DNA of 38,932 nt from NCBI RefSeq assembly GCF_000006405.1, contig NW_003206626.1, positions 146,368 to 185,299 on the forward strand, written 5' to 3'. A model generated the notes under the pieces. It did no database searches and was not told the origin of the DNA. It saw only the letters and a program-made list of their open reading frames with translations. The position numbers were made by a program, and so were the translations under genes. Origin of the DNA: Perkinsus marinus ATCC 50983. Its lineage: Eukaryota > Perkinsozoa > Perkinsida > Perkinsidae. Below, piece by piece: positions 10,667 through 19,671 of this stretch. Every line of letters begins with the position of its first letter. Within the stretch, counting starts at the first letter, position 1.

Positions 10667-13121
10667 CTATGAGGGAACTCTCGAGCTCAGCTGAGAGAAC
10701 CAAGCACATATATCAACTCTAATTCTGATAGAAGACGACGTTGTGGCTTACCAAATCAAAATCCCATGCTCCGCTGACCGCGCCGCTATAGCCAGTATGA
10801 ATCTTAGAAGCTCTCGGGGATCGGTATCTTTCAAGACGACCATAAATCGACGTAAAATGCGTCCCACTCACCCTGGAGGTTTCGTAGGTTCTCGCAATTC
10901 TATTGTAGGCAGCTGCTTTAGAAGATTCACCAACGCTTCCTTATCGGCTTGGCGAAAGAATGCATCATGTCGAGTTAGCAGTTGGTCAATCGAGGGTCTG
11001 AGAAAAAAATTTAATGAAAAAAATAGAGGAAATATCACAGCATAAAATTGGAAATATTTTCTCTATAATGGAATCATCTGGAAGCTCACCGTTTGCTGGG
11101 GTCTTTCTGGAGGCAGTCGGCGACCATTTTGACGAATGACGAGTCCCATGGGGTGGATTTCGTTCGCTCCAAAGTCGGCGGTGGATTTTCCAAGATATTC
11201 TTCATAACCTGAATATGGAGAAGAAAATCTTCCCAGTGCGGAAGATACCCCACGAGAATCCTTTACAGGGCGGAAGACACTCCACAAGAATCCTTCCCAG
11301 TGCGGAAGATTCTATACTAGAATTCTTCGCAGTGCGGAAGATACTATACGAGAATCCTTCCCAGCGCGGAAGATTCTATACTAGAATTCTTCGCAGTGTG
11401 GAAGATATTCTACCTTCAATGGGTGTAGATTCTGGTAAGGAGCACTGCCGTTGGCGAGCTCGAGAGCAGTCACACCGAATGACCAAATGTCAGCTTTATA
11501 GTCGTATCTTGATGAAAATGTATACGAAGATGAAGCAAAGATATTTTTCTTGCCCGTTTTTGGTCTGCTCAAGGACCTCTGGTGCCATCCAACAGGGCGT
11601 TCCAACAAAGGTCTGTCGAGACCTGGAATCCCTCATGGACGCTGAAACTCCAAAGTCGGAAAGATATCTGAAGGTTCGATGAGAAAGATACGGAATAGGT
11701 CCGGAAGTGGCCGTACACTTTGCCGTCCAAACTGAGGAGGATGTTGCCAGCCTTGAGATCTCGATGAATTTGCTGATTCGAATGGAAGTGACGAAGCGCG
11801 ATGGCGGTCTCGTGGAGTATGTAAGCGATGATTCCGATGTTCTGAAGGGGATAGGATTTCGTCACGCGCCACGAAATTATTACGTTAATGCTGTGGCCAG
11901 TAGACTTCTTGTACTCTCGTATGACGTTCTGACAGGAGCCGCCGTTGATTAGAGGCATCACCAACCACATTTTGGCGTCCGGGGAAGAGAACGCCGCGTG
12001 GTAGGCGATTACCTGAATATCAGGACATTGATAGTAATGGTGGTAATAGTAGTAGTAATAGTAACGGTAATAGTAACGGTAATAGTAACGGTAATAGTAG
12101 CGGTGATAGTAGTAATAGTAACGGTAATAGTAGCGGTGATAGTAGTAATAGTAACGGTAATAGTAGCGGTGATAGTAGTAATAGTAACGGTAATAGTAGC
12201 GGTGATAGTAGTAATAGTAACGGTAATAGTAGCGGTGATAGTAGTAATAGTAACGGTAATAGTAGCGGTGATAGTAGTAATAGTAACGGTAATAGTAGCG
12301 GTGATAGTAGTAATAGTAACGGTAATAGTAGCGGTGATAGTAGTAATAGTAACGGTAATAGTAGCGGTGATAGTAGTAATAGTAACGGCAATAGTAGCGG
12401 TGATAGTAGTAATAGTAACGGTAATAGTAGCGGTGATAGTAGTAATGGTAACGGTAATAGTAGCGGTGATAGTAGTAATAGTAACGGTAATAGTAGCGGT
12501 GATAGTAGTAATAGTAACGGTAATAGTAGCGGTGATAGTAGTAATGGTAACGGTAATAGTAGCGGTGATAGTAGTAATAGTAACGGTAATAGTAGCGGTG
12601 ATAGTAGTAATAGTAACGGTAATAGTAGCGGTGATAGTAGTGGTTATAGTAATGGTGATAGTAGTGGTGACAGTAGGGGTGATAGTAGTAGTGATAGTAA
12701 TGGTAGATTGTAGCGGTAATAATCCTAGTTATATTCTCTGTGATAGTAGTACAGCGCATAACCCTATTACATTAGGATGAGTACACATCCTCATAACTTG
12801 TAGCTCCTTACGAATATCATCAAAAGTAGTACCATCCAAGCATTCGAGATCGATCACTTTAATGGCAACATCTTCACCAGCATGATCACCCGTTGCCACA
12901 CTAGCTTTATATCTGACAAAAAAGGCGTATCTTAGGTTCAACCAAGCCCAACACGGGAGAGGTCCACACAAAGTAAAAGATACCCCATTGTTCATACCAA
13001 CCTACACCGTAGCAAAAGCGCCATACCCTATAGGGCATTCGAGCTGATAGCCATCAGTAGTAGTCGGCCACTCAGTGGGAGGCTCCTGAGCACACTGTGA
13101 CGGTGAAGTTGTCCCCGTCAT
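10667..13121 (-). CDS. STE20-family protein kinase, OSR1/SPAK-like (germinal-centre-kinase type)
   Basis: Ten exons give 354 aa with matching phases: 13121-13006, 12912-12771, 12012-11884, 11841-11717, 11667-11554, 11507-11414, 11208-11090, 10997-10872, 10827-10752, 10690-10667. Kinase landmarks in order: glycine loop [19 protein letters not shown] (catalytic Lys), [24 protein letters not shown] (catalytic loop), SDFGVSASM (DFG), [12 protein letters not shown], and [18 protein letters not shown]. These resemble OSR1/SPAK kinases, which act in stress and ion-homeostasis signalling; that role is by family only. The protein ends soon after the domain with [15 protein letters not shown], so the conserved C-terminal docking domain of animal OSR1 is not seen. 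Intron 5 (11553-11508) is GC-AG and 46 nt. Intron 2 (758 nt) holds a minisatellite, intron 6 (205 nt) a 32-bp tandem repeat, and intron 3 an introner-like core. The last exon is the least certain. Confidence 0.93.
11230..11412. repeat. 32-bp tandem repeat in kinase intron 6
   Basis: About five and a half imperfect 32-bp units, each beginning like CCCAGTGCGGAAGAT and ending like GAGAATCCTT, fill almost the entire 205-nt intron 11413-11209. Units alternate between two sub-types (ending ACGAGAATCCTT or CTAGAATTCTT), suggesting duplication of a two-unit block. Confidence 0.85.
11842..11883 (-). other. 42-nt introner-like intron in the kinase gene
   Basis: The intron joins SIN to [11 protein letters not shown] in the kinase domain. 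Its centre is the 19-nt core AATTTCGTGGCGCGTGACG (11878-11860) and it ends ATCCCCTTCAG. The 45-nt intron at 29000-29044 in the unrelated USP-like gene has the same core and ends ATCCCCTTTAG. The intron length is a multiple of three with no in-frame stop, so its retention would add 14 residues rather than truncate. Confidence 0.8.
12061..12645. repeat. 33-bp minisatellite, 17 copies, in kinase intron 2
   Basis: The unit on the plus strand is GTAACGGTAATA + GTAGCGGTGATA + GTAGTAATA (12+12+9). The GCGGTGAT word recurs every 33 bp exactly, 17 times between about 12098 and 12632, with only a few substitutions. Shorter related units flank it on both sides (GTAACGGTAATA runs to the left; GTGATAGTAGTG variants to the right). 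Because 33 is a multiple of three, several frames stay open on both strands, producing long artefact ORFs of Tyr/Arg/His, Val/Ile or Leu. Confidence 0.97.
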
Positions 13122-13284
13122 AATAAGAAAGGGTATTTGGAAAAAGTTAAAATGTGAAAATTGACATTCGTGCAACGAAAACTTCGCTCCGCTTGAAAAA
13201 TCTCGCTCGCCCAGGTGATCGTTTGCGCTCTGATCCGCTATTGTAAGCCCTTATCTCTCTCTCAGTCGCAGCGAGGATTGAACC
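13122..13284. promoter_or_regulatory. Compact divergent promoter region, kinase / RPL11
   Basis: Only 163 bp separate the start codon of the minus-strand kinase from that of RPL11. It contains CTTCGCTCCGCT at 13182-13193, a 12-mer that recurs perfectly at three other places in this window. A highly expressed ribosomal-protein gene should have its promoter here, but no TATA box stands out. Confidence 0.45.
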
Positions 13285-13957
13285 ATGGTAATAGGGGCGA
13301 TAGAGGAGAATAGTTTATGTAACCTGCTCTCGCTGGAGTTTTTAATTGAAGGTGGGAAAGTTGCATAAACTGTTTTTCGTTCAGGCCAAGTCTGGCAAGA
13401 CCAACCCCATGCGCAATTTGCGCATCGAGAAGCTTACTCTCAACATCTGCGTTGGCGAGTCCGGCGATAGGCTCACTCGTGCCACTCGTGTCCTCGAGGC
13501 CCTCACCGACCAGAAGCCCCTTACTTCAACTGGTACGATCACCGCCGTCCGTTTCCTCGTCAATTTACCTTGTATTTTTTCAGCTCGTTATACCATCCGC
13601 TCGTTCGGTATCCGTCGTAATGAGAAGATCTCCTGCCACGTCACCGTCCGCGGTGAGAAGGCCGCCGAGATTCTCGAGAGGGGCCTCAAGGTCAAGGAGT
13701 ATGAGCTCCGTGATCAGAACTTCTCTGAGACTGGCAACTTCGGTTTCGGTATCAGCGAGCATATTGATCTCGGTATGAAGTACGATCCTTCTACTGGTAT
13801 CTACGGTATGGATTTCTACGTCCACATGGGCCGCCCTGGTCGCCGTGTTGGTGAGCGCAAGAGAAAGTCTGCTCACGTTGGTCGCCATCATCGTGTTTCT
13901 GCCGAAGAAACCAAGGAGTGGTTCAAGACAAAGTATGACGGTATCATCCTCAACTAA
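13285..13957 (+). CDS. RPL11: 60S ribosomal protein L11 (uL5)
   Basis: uL5 sits at the central protuberance of the large subunit and contacts 5S rRNA. Exons are 13285-13287 (only the ATG), 13385-13532 and 13584-13957, giving 174 aa (human 178). The protein opens [20 protein letters not shown] and continues with [63 protein letters not shown] and the end [12 protein letters not shown], all family hallmarks. The first intron (13288-13384, 97 nt) directly follows the start codon. The second (13533-13583, 51 nt) has no stop and is divisible by three, so an unspliced reading stays open. Codons strongly favour C/G endings, as expected for high expression. Confidence 0.98.
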
Positions 13958-15334
13958 GCAGTGCCGACTCTTGTGAAGATGTTGACGGAATTTGGCTTTC
14001 GGACCATTTCAGCTGCGAGGGGAGATTGTTTTATTGTTGAGTTTGCAGTAGTACATAAATAACTATGATAATGGAAGTGTATGGTCTTCTTATTCGGTAG
14101 GGCATTTCGCTGAGGAAAGCTGCAGATCGCTCGTGTTGACGAAATCGGTGTATATGTGAGTTTTAGCACAAACGTGATTCGATATGTTCTTTTTACAAAT
14201 TGCCGAGGTAGCCTTACGAGACTTCATCACGGTAGCGTCGCGCTGTATTCTGTTTCGGGAGAGTTAAATGACTTTCCATAATTTTTTAATTTTTTTATTT
14301 TTTTCCATAAGAACCCGAAGTAATGCCCGTTTCAGCTGATTACACAACTGCCTTTTCATCCACTTAACGAAGGTAAACACTGGTTTTTATTCATTTTCGA
14401 TGATGAACAACAGGTCGAGCGCGAGTGCATTTCTTGGTCCGTTTCTATTATAAGCTTATCTAGGGTGAAAATTCGGTTAATCGCATTACCAAGTACTGAC
14501 TATTGAAGGCTCCAGAGATTTGATGGAGAATCATCTTCGCAACCATGTATGCTTGGCTAGGTTGAACAAGCATCGGATGATAGTCTTATCAAACTGTGTG
14601 ATCGGTGTTGGACTTTGACGTCACACACTTGAAACCGGAGTTGAATTTGAGCAGATCAAATAACGATGGTGACTTGTTACAACAGTTCAGAGACTGAGAT
14701 GGATATATACATGCAACTGAATAGGCGAACGACATCTCCACGCGTTCCTGTGGAATGCATTCTTGAAATGGAGGGATCGCAAATTGTATGATGATCGATA
14801 TGGAAGTGTTGTGGGTGTAGTGAGACTGAACATGAATGAACCAAGGGAATAGTATAGTGATCCATGCTGTGCACCACCGGAGTGGTTTACTCAACTAATC
14901 AGATGCAACGGAAGTCCAGGGAATGAAGGCCGATGGAAATAACGCGGTATGAGAATACCTAAGGCACCTCGCTTATATCGATTTCGCGACGAAAGCAACA
15001 GTCAGAATACATCACTTCAAATCCTTATTGATAGGTCAATTTATTGGGCGAGGTTAAAGTGAGGCGTGCGCGATTGCAACGGGGTAAAGAACATATGGGG
15101 AGTCCCCATTGGGGAGTCCCAACCCATCCTACCCAACCCATCCTCCCATGTTATCTAGGAGGCCCATGTTGCCCCGCAGGGATGTATAGCAACGGATCAT
15201 TGCTTAGTAGGTGCAGCATGTGCACAACTAGCATGGTAATACCGCGGCCGATATGGGCGGTTCGGGAAAGATAGTCCATCGCTGACAACTGCATTCTACA
15301 CCTTCGATTCGATTATCAAGTCCTGATGATCAGG

Positions 15335-15371
15335 GCTCTCGAGCAGCCCCGATTCGGGGCTGCTCGAGAGC
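15335..15371. repeat. Near-perfect palindrome, 18-bp arms, 1-nt centre
   Basis: GCTCTCGAGCAGCCCCGA is followed by one base and then its exact reverse complement. It could extrude as a cruciform or fold as a hairpin. It has no terminator-like T run and no flanking gene end close by. Confidence 0.95.
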
Positions 15372-15550
15372 AGCTGTCAGCAGGGCCAACAAGCGGACCA
15401 GTCGAGAGTCCTTCAACATGTTATCTACCACTCGCTGCTTCTACGTACGTCCTAGCTGCCTTAACAATTAGCTAACGTCTTTCACCGAATCAACTACCCA
15501 ACATTCTTAGATAACAAACCAGGCATGCTTTCTAATAGAAGGTTTCTATT

Positions 15551-15605
15551 CTTGTTAGCCGACCATACATATAGAAAGTTTCTATGTGTATGGTCGATTA
15601 ACAAG
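15551..15605. repeat. Inverted repeat, about 25-bp arms
   Basis: CTTGTTA ... CGACCATACATATAGAAA is mirrored by TTTCTATGTGTATGGTCG ... TAACAAG, with one mismatch in the inner 18 bp and a small interruption further out. It resembles a minimal hairpin element or MITE remnant. Confidence 0.85.
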
Positions 15606-15924
15606 AATTGACCCTCGAGTTCAACATACTGAATGAGGGAGCCGTCGATGTCTGGGCTTACAGATATTAGTGCCTTGGACGTTGGCTCTGCAGCCTCTTC
15701 ATAAGGTATTTGTCCGCCCAGTGCAGGGGGGAAGTGTACAATCGCGTGAAACGACTCTGCGATTCGAGTTCGAAGAAATTTCACCCGAAAGTCCGTCACA
15801 ACACGCGCAGCTCTGCTGTACAAGTTAGCATGCGCATTGATACAACGTTCAAGAGGCTGGACATATCTTCGTGCCCCACTGGTTCAACACAAAAGAGGTG
15901 CACAGTGTAGAAATCGATACGTTT

Positions 15925-16343
15925 TTAGTTGTAGTATAGCTCCAGGCCCATCCCATCGTGAATCTCATAATCAGCCAATGTGATGTGATCCTTATACACA
16001 TTGTACCATTTTTGAATCCTGATCTTCTCTGGTCGAGTACCTGTGAGAGCAATGTTGGAATATGTTCGCTTTCCTCAACTCATCGATGATAGAAAACTAC
16101 GTACAAATTCGGATAGAAGTGCACAGAAACCAATAATGGCTTCATCAAATTCCTTTGAAATTTTTTCATGTCACCGACACGTGATTGAATGTGTGCATAC
16201 TCTCCCTGGTGCGCCCTAAGTTAATACTAAAACCAACCTATTTGTGCTGCTAGCAGCTTCTTGAGATCACCAATGGTATCATCCGGATTGCACTTTACTC
16301 TTATCTTCTTCCCCAGACGGTCGTTGCAGACTACCTCAATCAT
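15925..16343 (-). CDS. UBL5: Ubiquitin-like protein 5 (HUB1), splicing modifier
   Basis: HUB1/UBL5 is a ubiquitin-fold protein that binds spliceosomal partners non-covalently and influences splice-site use. Exons are 16343-16238 and 16040-15925, giving 73 aa, the same length as the human protein. It opens [18 protein letters not shown], continues [14 protein letters not shown], and exon 2 reads [19 protein letters not shown] with the end LELYYN. The C-terminal double Tyr rather than a di-Gly is typical of HUB1. The 197-nt intron (16237-16041) is almost entirely a MITE-like copy. It lies 122 bp beyond the 3' end of the sugar-transporter gene, on the same strand. Confidence 0.97.
16045..16215 (+). 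mobile_element. MITE-like dispersed repeat, copy 2 (in UBL5 intron)
   Basis: It starts TGTTGGAATATGTTCGC, has ATTCGGATAGAAGTGCACAG and ATGTCACCGACACGTG in the family order and ends near GTGTGCATACTC. Lying between the UBL5 donor and acceptor, it makes up most of the intron, so the insertion was into a pre-existing intron or brought the intron with it. Confidence 0.75.
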
Positions 16344-16465
16344 AGCGTAGAAATGAACAACTGAATTCAGCCTTTCACAACAGCTCCAATAACTCCAACA
16401 AAACGGCAACATACAGCACGCTCAGTAGTGATTTTACAACGGAATCATGAAACCCACAATATGGT

Positions 16466-17428
16466 TCACTGAGAATCTCTGGTCTTCATTTCAAATAGTC
16501 GATCGAATTCAAGAGGTTCCTTATCGCGTGACCGTCTTCGCCATGGTATTCCAAACGAATACAAGAGGAATCCTGCCGCGCACAGGAAATAACCGATCCA
16601 AGCAGAGGATGGTATGTCAGCAGGATGGGTGACCAAAGAGACTACTGTGGTCAGAAACTTAGCCACTGTGTTGAACACTTGCATGGACGTAGCCGAAGCC
16701 CTCAGTTGCAATTCGAACATTAGAACACCGATTGCCAAGCATAACACTGAACTACCGATGAGGAGACTACCACTTCTCTCCATCACAGAGGAGTTCACCA
16801 TTGAAACCTCATCGGTGATACCAATCACGAGAGCGAGGAAGGGCAGCGACAAGGTCAAACGGTAGAGGTTGAGACCCACAGGTGTTTGCTCTTTTTTCAG
16901 TCGACACATTATAGCATGTTCATAAACACTTAGTCCTCCTACTAAAAATGTGTACAAAAATGCATAGCCGATTCCCTCGTTTTCCCATGCTAAATCGTTC
17001 ATAGTAGCTACGATGTAGCCGACGATTATAACGATCAGTGCTGCAACTCGGTCCACACTTATGGTTTTCCTTAGGATCAAAAACTCCAAAACGGCAGTGC
17101 ATGCCGGCCGAGCATTGCAAGCAACGACGTAGATCGGCACTGGTATAACCCGAAGAGCTCTCAGGCTCGACCAAATCACCACGACCATCCATATGGCATT
17201 TACGAGGGCCGGCAAAAGATGAGATCGCCGTACCGAACGAACGCCTTGCAGACGGCTCGCGACGAGGACTATCGTGCACAGCAACGCCCCTGTGTTTTGA
17301 ACCAACACGGTTGACCATGGATAGGGGTAAGACACCGCGAGGGTTTTGTTCACTAGAGTCAAACTGATGCTCACCAAACCGTATAGTGTGAACAACAGGG
17401 ACGTCTTCAAGGCAGCAGTGGAGGGCAT
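16466..17428 (-). CDS. Nucleotide-sugar / triose-phosphate-type transporter (DMT superfamily, SLC35-like)
   Basis: A single 320-codon exon from ATG 17428 encodes a polytopic membrane protein with about ten hydrophobic segments. The opening LKTSLLFTLYGLVSISLTLVN followed by KTLAVSYPYPW fits the first helices and N-K motif of SLC35D/VRG4-type nucleotide-sugar carriers. Later segments include NARPACTAVLEFLILRKTIS and FNTVAKFLTTVVSLV, matching the duplicated EamA/TPT fold. The tail is basic and cytosolic in style. Such carriers exchange nucleotide sugars for the monophosphate across Golgi or ER membranes; the substrate cannot be told from sequence alone. It is intronless, unlike nearly all its neighbours, which could reflect a retro-copied origin. 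Confidence 0.85.
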   Translation of the reverse strand: MPSTAALKTSLLFTLYGLVSISLTLVNKTLAVSYPYPWSTVLVQNTGALLCTIVLVASRLQGVRSVRRSHLLPALVNAIWMVVVIWSSLRALRVIPVPIYVVACNARPACTAVLEFLILRKTISVDRVAALIVIIVGYIVATMNDLAWENEGIGYAFLYTFLVGGLSVYEHAIMCRLKKEQTPVGLNLYRLTLSLPFLALVIGITDEVSMVNSSVMERSGSLLIGSSVLCLAIGVLMFELQLRASATSMQVFNTVAKFLTTVVSLVTHPADIPSSAWIGYFLCAAGFLLYSFGIPWRRRSRDKEPLEFDRLFEMKTRDSQ

Positions 17429-18239
17429 GTGGTGGAATAACTATGCAGCGACGAGCAACCCAAGTCGTACGCTGAGCTGAGGTAGTCGCAATAGAATGGT
17501 ACTGAATTTAGGAAAGTCGACACAAAACCGACACAGGCTAAATAGAGATGCCCTTATCTGCTCTCCGTGATACCTTCGAGCGACTCCGAGATACTACTTT
17601 CCTTAGGCTACTGTAGTGAAGCTAAAAGCAACTCCCGATGATGATGATGTAGATGTGAAGTCAATCACCACTGTTACACTCTCAACTGTCGCAATGCCAG
17701 TGTTAGAATATCTGTTCGTTGTCCTCAGTTGAGCGTTTTCCTCACTACTTCTGGAAGTTTACATACGAAATCGGGTAGGAGTGTAGACAAACCAACAAGA
17801 ATTCCCAAGAATTTTCTCCCAATTTTCATATTGTCACCAGCACATGTAGTTGATCATGTGCACTTGATTCCACACTCTATACCATGTAAGAAATGCACCC
17901 CTGACGGCGAATCCTTCCATGGGTTTCTGTCGATCAACAGAAGGGGTTAAAGGAGCTCCCAGAGAGACGCCAGCCTTATGACTTATCACGCAGTGTACAG
18001 TGCGTGACAATTTGATAGTATTGATAATCGATCTGAAACTATATAGCAGATATAATGCAAATGATTACTATGAACATGTACTGCAACCAGAGTAGAGATA
18101 ACTTGTTCACTATGCCAGGTGCGCCGAATTTTCGGGTAATTTCAAGTCAACTTAGAATCTAGTTTCGACATAAATTCGGAATTTCACTGCTGTCCAATCC
18201 CGTAGTAACTCAAGGGGAAGTCACCACAACAGAAACTTC
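17429..18239. other. Gene-free stretch with a MITE-like copy
   Basis: No ORF with recognisable content lies between the transporter start and the 3' end of the cyclophilin gene. 17700-17885 is a copy of the dispersed MITE-like repeat, listed separately. The rest shows no strong structure. Confidence 0.5.
17700..17885 (+). mobile_element. MITE-like dispersed repeat, copy 3
   Basis: Blocks in family order: TGTTAGAATATCTGTTCG, CCTCAGTTGAG, TACGAAATCGGGTAGGAGTG, AACCAACAAGAATTCCC, CATATTGTCACCAGCACATG, TAGTTGATCATGTGCAC and the terminal GATTCCACACTC. The first and last blocks (GTTAGAAT / ATTCCACAC) approximate short terminal inverted repeats. Confidence 0.8.
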
Positions 18240-19605
18240 TCATTTCTTACCACTCTTGCCCTCACTTACGATTCCACAATCTGCTATTACAGCGGGAACT
18301 CGAGGCTTGCCTTCATCATCATCAGCAGCGCATTCCACGTTAAGGCGTTCTATCACTTCCATACCGGCAACCTAAGTCGACTTTCACTCTTGCAGATTGA
18401 CTTCTACGAGGAGCAACCTTAGAAACGCTTAGTGCTACTATTCAGCGTCACACATGATGGGGCCCCCACTCTGTTAATCAGTATGCAGACACGATTCTAC
18501 TCACTACTAACATGCGAATACAGCAAGCTTTTTTCAAGGTTAATTCCGATACCACACCATCGCCACATCTGATTGAATATATCCTGCCAATTACGGGACT
18601 CAAACAAGCCTAACCGAAATAGTAAACTCCCGTCCACGCGATCGAGCTTCAACTCACTAGAGTTGATTGAGATCCAATAGCTCCCACCGGGGGAGTTATT
18701 TAATAGATTTGGAAATGGTGTGGTATCGTGTTATGGCCAACCCTATTACCACTCTTCCAAAAACCACGTGTTTGCCATTCAACTGCGGCGTCGCCTCAAA
18801 CGTTATATAAAACTGCGAAGTATTGGAGTTCTTCCCTAAAAACAACACTCATGATCTCTTCGCTGACCTATCCTATATCTACCCGTATTGCACATCCCGA
18901 TCACACCCGCTCCATCGTGCCGCATCTTCAGCCCGGCAACATCATCCTTGAACTTCTTACCGTAACTACCTTGACTAGCCTCGTCAACATCCCCTGTGTG
19001 CTACACCTGGACTCTCTAATATCCATCTTAACATCAAGATACTATCAGTGCTGATAACTCTAGGACTGATTCTATGACTGGGTATAATCGATCAAGGTAA
19101 CATAAGATCAACGAAAATCAGCGGACCCATAGTATCAACGAATAGTAGAGACCTTCATTGTCGCGTGAAAAAAAAACAAATGAATAGTCCTTTTTTATCT
19201 TTTTTTTTCTTTTTTTTCTTGATAGTACGAATATATAGATAAGATATAAGATAAACATGTCTACTTTACTATATATTCTGATTATATTTATATCTATTAT
19301 AATACCATGTTATACTATATATGGTATGAGGGCATGTATTATACATTAACACACGCAATCGATAGAAATCATTTTATCATATATATCCCCAATAGATGAT
19401 AGGTCAAGCCACACGGTTCAAGTGTGACTTGAGCCTTCCTATTCCCCCTCCCAGTACTATCCCACTTTCGCCGCCAGCGCCGGTGCCAGTGACAATGTCC
19501 CCCGTCTGAGCGACGAAGTCCTTCACTACTCTGTGGAATGGACAACCAATGTACGAAAGTCTTTTACCTGAGTTGAGGGTCAGCCGAGATGAGAGCAGCA
19601 AAATG

Positions 19606-19671
<66 letters not shown>

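Larger units (their letters stand above)
13958..15924. other. Gene-free stretch with palindromes
   Basis: No recognisable gene between RPL11 and the 3' end of UBL5. T-rich tracts lie at about 14280-14310. Short direct repeats (GGGGAGTCCC, ACCCATCCT) occur at 15098-15150. Two strong inverted repeats are listed separately. ORFs on the minus strand (14589-14894, 15494-15823) show no domain and appear to be chance. Confidence 0.5.

Noticed and set aside
10743-11682. Plus-strand ORFs of 100 and 155 codons
   Set aside because: Antisense to kinase exons and to the 32-bp repeat intron; no domain.
12061-12645. CRISPR-like array
   Set aside because: Units are head-to-tail with no variable spacers, in a eukaryotic intron; it is a minisatellite.
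11998-12780. Long ORFs of Val/Ile, Tyr/Arg/His or Leu repeats on both strands
   Set aside because: They are read through a 33-bp minisatellite inside a kinase intron; unit length divisible by three keeps frames open without coding meaning.
14589-15823. Minus-strand ORFs of about 100 codons
   Set aside because: No recognisable motif, no splice-consistent neighbours, and one runs through an inverted repeat.
18270-18290. TGTAATAGCAGA shared between cyclophilin exon 5 and the 31.4 kb inverted duplicate
   Set aside because: The match is only 12 nt and in the cyclophilin it encodes the conserved AVIADCG; most likely coincidence.
18728-19054. 108-codon plus-strand ORF
   Set aside because: Antisense shadow overlapping cyclophilin exons 3 and 4 and the adjoining introns.
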